Shown here: positions 29,376 to 37,325 of the stretch, in pieces
Layout: every line of letters starts with the position of its first letter
Numbering within the stretch: position 1 is the stretch's first letter
From: Candidatus Cryptobacteroides faecavium
GTDB taxonomy: Bacteria; Bacteroidota; Bacteroidia; Bacteroidales; UBA932
NCBI GenBank assembly: GCA_017694995.1
Contig: JADIMB010000128.1
Coordinates: 1 to 37,353, forward strand
Length of the DNA: 37,353 bases
Direction: 5' to 3'
The notes under the pieces: model-generated
Databases searched by the model: none
Told to the model about the DNA's origin: nothing
What the model saw: only the letters and a program-made list of their open reading frames with translations
Position numbers and translations under genes: made by a program

Positions 29376-29891
29376 ATGAAAAAGAAAATCACCTTACATC
29401 TGCTGAAGATTGTATCTGCAGTTTCTGCCGGACTCTTTGCCTTCGGGACGGTACTTTCCGCGAATCCGAAAGACAGTGGGGACACTTCCGTATTGTCCGT
29501 AATACATAAATATGAGGGCAAGGACGGGGTGGATGCCATAAATATGGGACCTTTCCTGCTGGGTATAGCCAGAATGGCTGCCGGAAATGAAGAGGGTGCC
29601 GAGTTCCTGGATTATCTTGACAGGATGGCTGTATTTTCGGCAGACGGGGTCTCCTCCGGACTCCGTACGGAAATCACCGGAGACCTGGACCGTGCGCTGG
29701 AAGGATATTCCCCTGCCATGGAGATGAAGGACGGGGAAGATGAAATGTCCGTCTACATCAGGCAGAAAAACGAGGATGTCATTTCAGAAATAGTGATAGT
29801 GTCCAGGTCGGAGCTCGCTGTCATCGTCATGATTGGGGATATGCCTGTCTCCGAGCTTGAAAAAATCGTGACGGAAGCATCGGAGCAGTAG
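29376..29891 (+). CDS. DUF4252-like secreted protein
   Basis: Signal peptide from MKKKITLHLLKIVSAVSAGLFAFG; similar layout to 30921..31403 (DxxSVYIRQKNEDVISEIVIVS..ELAVIVMIGDMPVSELEKIV). Confidence 0.7.
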   Translation: MKKKITLHLLKIVSAVSAGLFAFGTVLSANPKDSGDTSVLSVIHKYEGKDGVDAINMGPFLLGIARMAAGNEEGAEFLDYLDRMAVFSADGVSSGLRTEITGDLDRALEGYSPAMEMKDGEDEMSVYIRQKNEDVISEIVIVSRSELAVIVMIGDMPVSELEKIVTEASEQ

Positions 29892-29912
29892 AATAATGCA
29901 TCTTGTAGGCAA

Positions 29913-30419
29913 ATGGACAGGAATAGATTCAAGCAAGTCTGGCTGCCGCTTTCTGACAGTTTCTACAGGGTGGCCTTCACCATCCTGGGCTCCGGGGACG
30001 ACGCCAAGGATGCTGTACAGGACCTGTATATCAAACTGTGGAACATGAGAGATTCTCTGGACAATGTAAGAGATCCTCTTCACTATGGAGTACGGACTGT
30101 GCGGAATATCTGTATAGACCGGCTGAGAAGAGGCAGGAGGATTTCAAATGATGACGTCAGCCTGGCTGAAGACACATCTTCAGAAGTCCCTGCCGCAGAC
30201 AGATCCCTGGCAGGCAGAGAAATGCTTGAGCAGCTGGAAAAGGCGATGGACTCTCTTCCGCAGGCCCAGCGCACAGTAGTGGAGATGAAGTTTTTCAGGC
30301 AGCTGGAATATGATGAGATATCTGCTATGACGGGCATGTCCCCCATAAATGTAAGAGTGCTTGTCAGCAGGGCGAGAAAGGCTATACTTTCTGCAATGAA
30401 GGATTATATGAACTTTTAA
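29913..30419 (+). CDS. ECF-type RNA polymerase sigma factor
   Basis: 168 aa; FYRVAFTILGSGDDAKDAVQDLYIKLW, LPQAQRTVVEMKFFRQLEYDEISAMTGMSPINVRVLVSRARKAI. Confidence 0.93.
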   Translation: MDRNRFKQVWLPLSDSFYRVAFTILGSGDDAKDAVQDLYIKLWNMRDSLDNVRDPLHYGVRTVRNICIDRLRRGRRISNDDVSLAEDTSSEVPAADRSLAGREMLEQLEKAMDSLPQAQRTVVEMKFFRQLEYDEISAMTGMSPINVRVLVSRARKAILSAMKDYMNF

Positions 30420-30432
30420 CCATACACATGTC

Positions 30433-30852
30433 ATGAACAGGAAAAAAAATGATGTAACAGATGCCGGTCTGGAGGAGTTGCTCTCCGCGGCGGAAGACAG
30501 GAGGATACCTGTACCTTCAGGACTAGGTAAGGATCTTTCCGACATGATAGATTCCATGGATGCGGCCGAGAAGATTCTTTCTTCGGGCAGGAATCCGGCC
30601 AGACGTGTGATGACGTACATTATGAGTGCGGCAGCAGGTATAGTGCTGCTTCTGGGAATCTGGACCGCTGTCGGGACATTCAGAGCCCCGGAGGATACTT
30701 TCACTGATCCTGAGAAGGCGTATGCGGAGGTGGAAAAGGCGCTGCTTTCGATCTCGGACAAGATGAAACCGGCCTTGGACAAGGCTCAGAGAGCCGAATA
30801 CACCATAGATAAAAATTCCAGACTGATACAGTCTTTGTATGATAATAAATAA
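30433..30852 (+). CDS. Single-TM protein, putative anti-sigma factor
   Basis: 139 aa; cytoplasmic-like N-terminus, one TM (VMTYIMSAAAGIVLLLGIWTAVGTF), 13 nt after the sigma stop. Confidence 0.65.
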   Translation: MNRKKNDVTDAGLEELLSAAEDRRIPVPSGLGKDLSDMIDSMDAAEKILSSGRNPARRVMTYIMSAAAGIVLLLGIWTAVGTFRAPEDTFTDPEKAYAEVEKALLSISDKMKPALDKAQRAEYTIDKNSRLIQSLYDNK

Positions 30853-30920
30853 TTGAATATAAGTAAATAAAACAATTTCGTTTTTATTTATAACATTTTT
30901 GTTAACAAAATAATCGGGCT

Positions 30921-31403
30921 ATGAAAAAGATAATTTCAATAATAGTGCTGGCTTTTGCGGCCGTTTCCCTGTATGCACAGGGTGGGAAAGACATATACAA
31001 CAGATATTCCGGCAAGAAAGGTGTGAGCGCCGTATACATTTCTCCTGCCATGTTCAATCTGATCAAGGAGCTTCCTGATATCCAGATTGAATCCGATGAT
31101 GTTAATCTGAGCGGTATCATTAAGGGCTTCAGCGGCATGTACATCCTGGATGTGGAAGAGCCTTCTCTGGCCGGGCAGCTCGCTTCGGAAATATCTTCCA
31201 TGGTGGAAAAAGGGAAATATGAGTTGCTTATGGAGGCTGTGGACGAAGGGGAGAAGATGCATATCTATATTGTGCGTGAGGGGGATATGGTCACTGATTT
31301 TCTGATGTACGCTGCTGAATCAGATTCCACTTCTGTAATTTCCATTTCCGGGACTATTCCTATGGCGGAGTTGCAGAAGGCGTTGGCTGCCGCTGCCGAG
31401 TAG
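30921..31403 (+). CDS. DUF4252 domain protein
   Basis: 160 aa; signal peptide MKKIISIIVLAFAAVSLYAQG; YSGKKGVSAVYISPAMFNLIK, MHIYIVREGDMVTDFLMYA. Confidence 0.8.
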   Translation: MKKIISIIVLAFAAVSLYAQGGKDIYNRYSGKKGVSAVYISPAMFNLIKELPDIQIESDDVNLSGIIKGFSGMYILDVEEPSLAGQLASEISSMVEKGKYELLMEAVDEGEKMHIYIVREGDMVTDFLMYAAESDSTSVISISGTIPMAELQKALAAAAE

Positions 31404-31405
31404 TA

Positions 31406-31532
31406 TCGGCATAGCAAATAAAATTTGCTCTGCTCTCGGCTTCTGCGATATTTGGCCTGGCGGCCACATATACGGTTGCGCCTCGGCATAACAAATAAAA
31501 TTTGCTCTGCTCTCGGCTTCTGCGTATATTTG
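31406..31532 (+). repeat. Structured intergenic repeat, copy 1, with two ~50-nt units around a hairpin
   Basis: Unit A tcggcatagcaaataaaatttgctctgctctcggcttctgcgatatttg (31406-31454) and unit B tcggcataacaaataaaatttgctctgctctcggcttctgcgtatatttg (31483-31532), separated by hairpin tggcc-tggc-ggcca. Strong similarity to ~37048-37166. Confidence 0.9.
31501..31532 (+). promoter_or_regulatory. Bacteroidetes-type promoter inside repeat unit B, driving nadE
   Basis: TTTG-N20-TATATTTG; nadE ATG at 31544. Confidence 0.6.
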
Positions 31533-31543
31533 CTCTTCAAAAT

Positions 31544-33583
31544 ATGTCGTTTATGGAGGATTACGGATTCTTGAGGGTGGCTGCTGCCGTGCCTGTGGTC
31601 AAGGTGGCCGACACCAGAGCCAATGCGGAAAACATATGCAGAATGACAGACGAAGCTTCCCGCAAGGAAGTTTCGCTTGTCGTTTTTCCGGAACTGTGTG
31701 TGACGGGATATACATGCGGAGACCTGTTTGCTCAGGAGCTTCTGGTCAGAGAGGCGGAGAAGGCGGTACGCAGGATAATGGACCATACAAGAGGCAAGGA
31801 CATTACCGTGGTGGTAGGGGCGCCGGTCCGGTTTGAGGACAGACTGTACAACTGTGCCGTAGTGATCCGTAACGGGGGCATAAAGGGCATTGTCCCGAAA
31901 ATTTACCTGCCTACCTACAATGAATATTACGAATCCCGATGGTTCGCCTCGGGCAGTGATTTTCTCTGCGGCGGTTCATCCGCTTCAGGGCGTTTCCTCG
32001 AGAACGGGAAGGATACTGTCAGGGAGGGGTTCCACGCTGAGATAAGATATGCCGGTTTCCGTTGCAACATTTCTCCTGACATGATGTTCCGTATAGGTGA
32101 TGCCCCATTTGCAGTGGAATTGTGCGAGGACCTCTGGACTCCTGTCCCCCCTTCTTCGTATCATGCATTGTCAGGCGCCAGGATAATAGTCAACTTGTCG
32201 GCAAGCAATGAAGTGCTCATGAAGCATGCCTACAGGAAAGAGCTTGTGCGCCAGCAGTCTGCCCGGACAGTCTCGGCATATATATACTGTTCTGCCGGAT
32301 TCGGCGAATCCACTCAGGATGTGGTGTATTCCGGCGCTTCTCTCATATGCGAGAACGGCTCTTTGCTTGCGGAAAGCAGGCGGTTCAGCATGGAGGACAC
32401 GATGACTGTCGCTGATGTGGATATCGAGAAGCTTTCTGTCCAGCGGCAGAAAATGAGCACTTTCTGCTCCGTCTCTCCTGACGGTACCAGATCAGCCTCA
32501 TATTACAGCCTCTACTCAAGGGTCGACCTCGGGGCTCCAGCGGCCACAGACTTCCACAAGGCACTGTACAGGCATGTCGATCCGCATCCGTTCATCCCTT
32601 CCGATGATGAAAAAGGAGCAAGGTGCAGTGAAATCATCTCAATCCAGGAGACAGGCCTTGCCACCAGGCTTCTGCATATAGGCTGCTCCAGAGCCGTGAT
32701 AGGTATTTCCGGAGGCCTTGACAGTACTCTTGCCCTGCTTGTCACGGTGAAAGCGTTTGACAAGGCAGGCCTTGACAGGAAAGGCATAACAGGTGTCACA
32801 ATGCCTGGCTTCGGAACGACCGACAGGACTTATACCAATGCCCTCGCCCTTATGAAGGGACTTGGTGTGACTGTGCGGGAAATCTCTATCAGACAGGCGT
32901 GCGAGAGACATTTCCTGGATATCGGGCATGATATGGATATACATGACGTGACTTACGAGAACACCCAGGCCAGGGAGCGGACACAGATTCTCATGGATAT
33001 AGCCAACCAGTGCGGCGGCATAGTCATAGGTACAGGCGACCTGTCAGAACTGGCTCTCGGCTGGGCTACATACAACGGTGACCATATGTCCATGTACGGT
33101 GTGAATGCCGGTATCCCAAAGACACTGGTGCGCCATCTTGTGAGGTGGTGTGCGGATTCTATGGCTGACGTAAGGGATATACTGCTTGACATAATGGATA
33201 CCCCTGTAAGCCCGGAACTTCTGCCGGCGGATGAAAACGGCAATATCAGCCAGAAGACAGAAGACCTTGTGGGTCCGTATGAGCTCCATGACTTCTATCT
33301 GTACAATTTCTTCCGTTTCGGGTATTCTCCGGCCAAGCTGCTCTTTCTTGCGGAAAAGGCATTCACGGGATCCGGGGCAGGATGCCAGGAAGCGGCGTAT
33401 GACAGGAGCGTGCTCAAAAAGTGGCTGGATGTCTTCATGAGAAGGTTCTTTACACAGCAGTTCAAACGCTCATGTCTGCCGGACTGCCCGAAAGTGGGTT
33501 CCGTGTCTCTGTCTCCGAGAGGGGACTGGCGTATGCCGACTGATATATCCTCCTCGCTGTTCCGTGCCTCCCTTGGCGAGTGA
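31544..33583 (+). CDS. nadE: Glutamine-dependent NAD+ synthetase
   Basis: N-terminal nitrilase/amidase domain (VVFPELCVTGYTCGDLF, ELCEDLW) and C-terminal synthetase (GISGGLDSTLALLV, GTGDLSELALGWATYNGDHMSMYGVNAGIPKTLVRHLV). Confidence 0.95.
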   Translation: MSFMEDYGFLRVAAAVPVVKVADTRANAENICRMTDEASRKEVSLVVFPELCVTGYTCGDLFAQELLVREAEKAVRRIMDHTRGKDITVVVGAPVRFEDRLYNCAVVIRNGGIKGIVPKIYLPTYNEYYESRWFASGSDFLCGGSSASGRFLENGKDTVREGFHAEIRYAGFRCNISPDMMFRIGDAPFAVELCEDLWTPVPPSSYHALSGARIIVNLSASNEVLMKHAYRKELVRQQSARTVSAYIYCSAGFGESTQDVVYSGASLICENGSLLAESRRFSMEDTMTVADVDIEKLSVQRQKMSTFCSVSPDGTRSASYYSLYSRVDLGAPAATDFHKALYRHVDPHPFIPSDDEKGARCSEIISIQETGLATRLLHIGCSRAVIGISGGLDSTLALLVTVKAFDKAGLDRKGITGVTMPGFGTTDRTYTNALALMKGLGVTVREISIRQACERHFLDIGHDMDIHDVTYENTQARERTQILMDIANQCGGIVIGTGDLSELALGWATYNGDHMSMYGVNAGIPKTLVRHLVRWCADSMADVRDILLDIMDTPVSPELLPADENGNISQKTEDLVGPYELHDFYLYNFFRFGYSPAKLLFLAEKAFTGSGAGCQEAAYDRSVLKKWLDVFMRRFFTQQFKRSCLPDCPKVGSVSLSPRGDWRMPTDISSSLFRASLGE

Positions 33584-33594
33584 GGCGCATAATG

Positions 33595-33642
33595 ACAGAC
33601 ACCCTTCTTATCGGAATCAATCCTGGTATGAAGGGTGTCTGT
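33595..33642. terminator. Long hairpin between convergent nadE and DUF3276 genes
   Basis: acagacacccttc ... gaagggtgtctgt, 13-bp perfect stem; no T-tract, so the terminator call is tentative. Confidence 0.55.
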
Positions 33643-33662
33643 AACTTTCCGTCTGAAAAGGT

Positions 33663-34028
33663 CTAAAGCTCTTCGAAACTTACATTTGAGAAACTGTCTC
33701 CGGCATCTTTGTCACTGCCGGTCTTCTTTTCTGCAGGACTGTCTTCCGAAAGGCAGTTTTCCCTTATGAATTCAATGGCATCCTGAAGCCCCTCGGCAAA
33801 CTTGTCGAAGTCTTCCTTGTAAAGGAAGATCTTATGCTTGTCATAGGCGAAATGGCCGTCTTTCTCTACCTTACGCTTGCTTTCAGTGATAGTCAGGTAA
33901 TAATCGTTACCTTTTGTGGTCTTGACATCAAAGAAATATGTCCTTTTCCCGGCACGTACCGGTTTTGAGTAAACATCTTCCCCAGAGCGTTCCTGAGCAT
34001 TTACCTCATCGAATTCTTCACTATACAT
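33663..34028 (-). CDS. DUF3276 / PUR-family DNA/RNA-binding protein
   Basis: 121 aa; VRAGKRTYFFDVKTTKGNDYYLTITESKRKVEKDGHFAYDKHKIFLYKEDFDKFAEGL. Confidence 0.85.
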   Translation of the reverse strand: MYSEEFDEVNAQERSGEDVYSKPVRAGKRTYFFDVKTTKGNDYYLTITESKRKVEKDGHFAYDKHKIFLYKEDFDKFAEGLQDAIEFIRENCLSEDSPAEKKTGSDKDAGDSFSNVSFEEL

Positions 34029-34057
34029 TTTATATGTATTTTTAATCTAATTCGGTG

Positions 34058-34065
34058 CAAAGTTA
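34058..34065 (-). promoter_or_regulatory. Candidate -7 (TAACTTTG) for the DUF3276 gene
   Basis: Minus-strand TAnnTTTG, 30 nt from the start codon. Confidence 0.45.
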
Positions 34066-34087
34066 GGTATTTTTCTGAAAATGCATA

Positions 34088-34095
34088 TATATTTG
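34088..34095 (+). promoter_or_regulatory. Candidate -7 (TATATTTG) for the nusB operon
   Basis: Plus-strand TATATTTG, 20 nt before the nusB ATG. Confidence 0.5.
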
Positions 34096-34115
34096 CACAA
34101 AATTTCGAATACCGT

Positions 34116-35075
34116 ATGCTTAACAGACGAATTTTAAGAATAAAAGCATTTAAAGTACTTTATTCCAGTGTCATGTCCGGAGATATGTCACTTTCAGACG
34201 CCAGGACGCAGCTGGAACTCTCCTGCGAGGCTACCAGGGACCTTTACATTTTCATGCTGGGGATTGTTTCCCCGCTGACGGCGATAGCCAGGGAGAGGCT
34301 GGAATCTGCAAAAAGGAAATTCGCACCTACCGAGGAGGAACTCAACCCGAACACCAAGTTCGCCGACAACAAGCTGGCGGTGATGCTTGACAATGACCCT
34401 GATTTCGTCAAGATATTCAAGAAGAAGAAATTCATGTGGGAACAATATGACATCTTCCTGAAAAAGGTCCTGACTTCCATAACGGGAAAGGGATATTATG
34501 CGGAATACATGGCTTCTGATGACTGTTCGCTTGCGGCGGACTGCAGGCTTTTCACGAAGATTTTCGAAGAGGAGTTCGTAGGCAATGTCGACCTGGAGCA
34601 GATACTGGAGGACATGTCGATATACTGGAACGACGATCTTGCTTACGCCCTTACATATGACTGCCGTACTCTGAAATCCATCGCGAAAGGGGAGAGATGG
34701 TCTCTTCCGCCGCTTTACCAGAGCGACATGAAGTCCGGACCCGGGATAGAGAGCGACAAAGCATTTGTCTTCAAGCTTCTCCAGAGCGCGGTCACAGGAT
34801 ATGAGAAATATTCGGCACAGGTGGCGGCGGCAGTCTCCAACTGGGACAACGAACGTATAGTCAGCACCGACATGGCGATCATCGTCATGGGGCTTGCTGA
34901 GGCTGTCACATTCCCGAATATCCCGGTGAAGGTGACCATCAATGAATATGTCGAGATATCGAAGTTCTACGGCACTCCCAAGAGCCGTATTTTCGTGAAC
35001 GGCCTGCTTGACAGACTTATCTCTTCGATGGCCCGGGATGGGGTATTGGTGAAGAATGCGAATCCTCTTGCCTGA
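34116..35075 (+). CDS. nusB: Transcription antitermination protein NusB (long Bacteroidetes form)
   Basis: 319 aa; MLNRRILRIKAFKVLYSSV; C-terminal TDMAIIVMGLAEAVTFPNIPVKVTINEYVEISKFYGTPKSRIFVNGLLDRL. Confidence 0.9.
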   Translation: MLNRRILRIKAFKVLYSSVMSGDMSLSDARTQLELSCEATRDLYIFMLGIVSPLTAIARERLESAKRKFAPTEEELNPNTKFADNKLAVMLDNDPDFVKIFKKKKFMWEQYDIFLKKVLTSITGKGYYAEYMASDDCSLAADCRLFTKIFEEEFVGNVDLEQILEDMSIYWNDDLAYALTYDCRTLKSIAKGERWSLPPLYQSDMKSGPGIESDKAFVFKLLQSAVTGYEKYSAQVAAAVSNWDNERIVSTDMAIIVMGLAEAVTFPNIPVKVTINEYVEISKFYGTPKSRIFVNGLLDRLISSMARDGVLVKNANPLA

Positions 35076-35139
35076 TTTGCATTTTAACCGATAAAACTGT
35101 ATTTTTGAAAGATTTTTTAATTTTATAAACTGAACGAAA

Positions 35140-35463
35140 ATGAATCTACTTACTATCGTATTGCAGGCCCAGACAGCACAGCAGCCGGCTGGCGGCGGCT
35201 GGTCCATGTGGGTGATGCTGATCCTGATCATAGCCGTCATGTGGTTTTTCATGATCCGCCCGCAGAGAAAGCAGCAGAAAGAACTCCAGAAATTCCGTGA
35301 CGGGCTCCAGAAGGGCGACAAGGTCGTGACAATCGGAGGAATCTACGGGACTGTTGTGGAAATCAAGGAGAAAACTCTGCTTATAGAAGTTGACAGCAAC
35401 GTCAAGATAAAAGTCGACAAGAATTCAGTTGTAAAGGATTTCTCTGAGACTGCCCAGCAGTAG
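35140..35463 (+). CDS. yajC: Preprotein translocase subunit YajC
   Basis: 107 aa; one TM then FFMIRPQRKQQKELQKFRDGLQKGDKVVTIGGIYGTVVEIK. Confidence 0.95.
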   Translation: MNLLTIVLQAQTAQQPAGGGWSMWVMLILIIAVMWFFMIRPQRKQQKELQKFRDGLQKGDKVVTIGGIYGTVVEIKEKTLLIEVDSNVKIKVDKNSVVKDFSETAQQ

Positions 35464-35467
35464 AAAG

Positions 35468-36445
35468 ATGCGGAATCTGATACATAAGATATTGCAGTTG
35501 TTGAATATCAGCAGGAGAGACTGGGCAGTTTTTCTGCTCGCTCTCCTGTTGGCTTTCAGTATATGGCTTATCCACAACCTGTCGCTCAAATATACGGATT
35601 TCATGCAGGTGTCAGTGGAGGCAGTCAGCAATATAGAAGGCCATTTCAACCGGTCTTCAAACAGATGTGATGTCATTGCAAGATGCCAGACTACGGGCTA
35701 TAATATCATGCGCGGGGCGCTGTTCCCGGGGAAACGCAATGTCTCGGTTCATTTTGACCCGTCAGTACTCCACTGCAAATCCGGGGAGACATTCTATATG
35801 ACTTCATCGGAGCTCAAGGAGTCCGCCCATCTGATTTTCGGCAATGATGTCCAGATCGAGTACTTCATCACCGATACGCTTTTTTTCAGGTTCCCGTTTG
35901 AAAATCACAAGAGAGTGCCTGTAAACCCGGTACATGTCCTGAGTTTCAGACCGCAGTATACAGCCGCAGGCCCGCTGGAGATAGAACCGGATTCCGTGAC
36001 GATTTACGGGGAACCGGCTCATATTGATGAAATAGAGCGTGTAAACACTTCCGCAATCAAGCTCAGCGACATTTCTGACGGAATTCACGGGGTCGCCAGG
36101 CTTGAAAGAATCAAAGGTGTGCGCATGTCTTCTTCTGAGGTGCACTATACCATGCCTGTGTCACGTTTTGTCGAGATTCCTGTGACTGTAGGTGTCCAGG
36201 CAAAGAATGTCCCTCCCGGACGGTCTCTGCTGATATACCCTTCCGTGGCCACTGTCACTTTGCGGTGCGCTTTCCCGCTTACTGCCGACTTGTCGGAGGG
36301 GATACGGGTATATGTGGATTACAATGATTTCGCGTCTTCTCTGGTCGGGACCTGTATCGCCAGGATTTCTTCACTGCCCCAGGGAGTGCTCAATTATTCC
36401 ATTTCCCCTAGAATCTTTGAGTGCGTATCCACGGAAGAGAAATGA
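35468..36445 (+). CDS. YbbR-like domain protein
   Basis: 325 aa; N-terminal TM (WAVFLLALLLAFSIWLIHNLS), beta-rich repeats; between yajC and coaE. Confidence 0.75.
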   Translation: MRNLIHKILQLLNISRRDWAVFLLALLLAFSIWLIHNLSLKYTDFMQVSVEAVSNIEGHFNRSSNRCDVIARCQTTGYNIMRGALFPGKRNVSVHFDPSVLHCKSGETFYMTSSELKESAHLIFGNDVQIEYFITDTLFFRFPFENHKRVPVNPVHVLSFRPQYTAAGPLEIEPDSVTIYGEPAHIDEIERVNTSAIKLSDISDGIHGVARLERIKGVRMSSSEVHYTMPVSRFVEIPVTVGVQAKNVPPGRSLLIYPSVATVTLRCAFPLTADLSEGIRVYVDYNDFASSLVGTCIARISSLPQGVLNYSISPRIFECVSTEEK

Positions 36446-37056
36446 GGACACTGGTCATAACAGGTGGCATAGGCAGCGGCAAGTCCACTGTATGCCGGTA
36501 TTTTGCAGGCAGGGGGATTCCTGTATATGACTCTGACGGCAGGACACGCATGCTGTATGATTCTGACCCGGGCCTTCTGAGGAAGGTCATGGATGCGCTG
36601 AAAGCGGATGTCACTGATCCCTCCGGAAGGCTTGACCGCATGAAGCTGGCTTCAGTGGTATTTTCCGACCCTGTGAAACTCCGCATCCTGGAGTCTGTGG
36701 TACATCCCGCTGTCAAGAAGGACTATATTGAGTGGAACGTTTCGTTTGAAGGCTCAGGTGTACCCTTTGTCATAATGGAGTCAGCAATCATCCTGGAGAA
36801 ACCGTTGTTCAGGGATATTGCGGACAAGGTGCTGCTTGTGGATGCGCCTGTGCAGGTGAGGCTGGACCGGGCGTGCAGGAGGGACGGGGTTTCCAGGGAG
36901 AAGATATTACAGCGCATGTCCGGGCAGGTACTTCTGAATGAGATTTCCGGGGGGAAGGCGGTGGCTGATGTGGATTTCGTCATTGTGAATGACGGGGACG
37001 AGGATTCTTTGTTCAGGAAAGCCGATGCGGTTTATGACTTCATGTGTGGCAAATAA
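36442..37056 (+). CDS. coaE: Dephospho-CoA kinase
   Basis: MRTLVITGGIGSGKSTVCRYFAGRGIPVYDSDGRTRMLY; ATGA overlap with the upstream stop. Confidence 0.95.
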   Translation: MRTLVITGGIGSGKSTVCRYFAGRGIPVYDSDGRTRMLYDSDPGLLRKVMDALKADVTDPSGRLDRMKLASVVFSDPVKLRILESVVHPAVKKDYIEWNVSFEGSGVPFVIMESAIILEKPLFRDIADKVLLVDAPVQVRLDRACRRDGVSREKILQRMSGQVLLNEISGGKAVADVDFVIVNDGDEDSLFRKADAVYDFMCGK

Positions 37057-37166
37057 ATTTGCTCTGCTCTGGGGCTTCTACGATATTTGGCCTTTCGGCC
37101 ACATATACGGCTGCGCCTCGGCATAGCAAATAAATGTGCTCTGCTCTCGGCTTCTGCGTATATTTG
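37048..37166 (+). repeat. Structured intergenic repeat, copy 2
   Basis: ggcaaataaatttgctctgctctggggcttctacgatatttggcc-tttc-ggccacatatacggctgcgcctcggcatagcaaataaatgtgctctgctctcggcttctgcgtatatttg; same order of parts as 31406-31532. Confidence 0.9.
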
Positions 37167-37240
37167 CCACTGTTTTTTTTAAAATAACGTGAATTCGATG
37201 AGTTTAAATCATTAAATTACATCGAATTACCTATTAAGGA

Positions 37241-37325
37241 GCAGGCCCGTGGCCTGCGACAGGTCCCCCAGCGAGGGGGAAGGGAGGGGGTGGCGCCCCT
37301 TAACAAGGGGCTGTCACGAAGTGAC
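37241..37325. repeat. Cluster of four GC-rich hairpins, likely another intergenic repeat family
   Basis: gcaggcc-cgt-ggcctgc (37241-37257), tccccc-agcga-ggggga (37264-37280), gcccctt-aac-aaggggc (37295-37311), gtcac-gaa-gtgac (37313-37325). Confidence 0.65.

Noticed and set aside
34194-35321. 375-aa minus-strand ORF opposite nusB and yajC
   Set aside because: Antisense to two confidently identified genes, low-complexity His/Arg-rich translation, no family resemblance.
37241-37325. Serial palindromes considered as a CRISPR array
   Set aside because: The hairpins differ in sequence and spacing; no regular repeat-spacer pattern and no cas genes.
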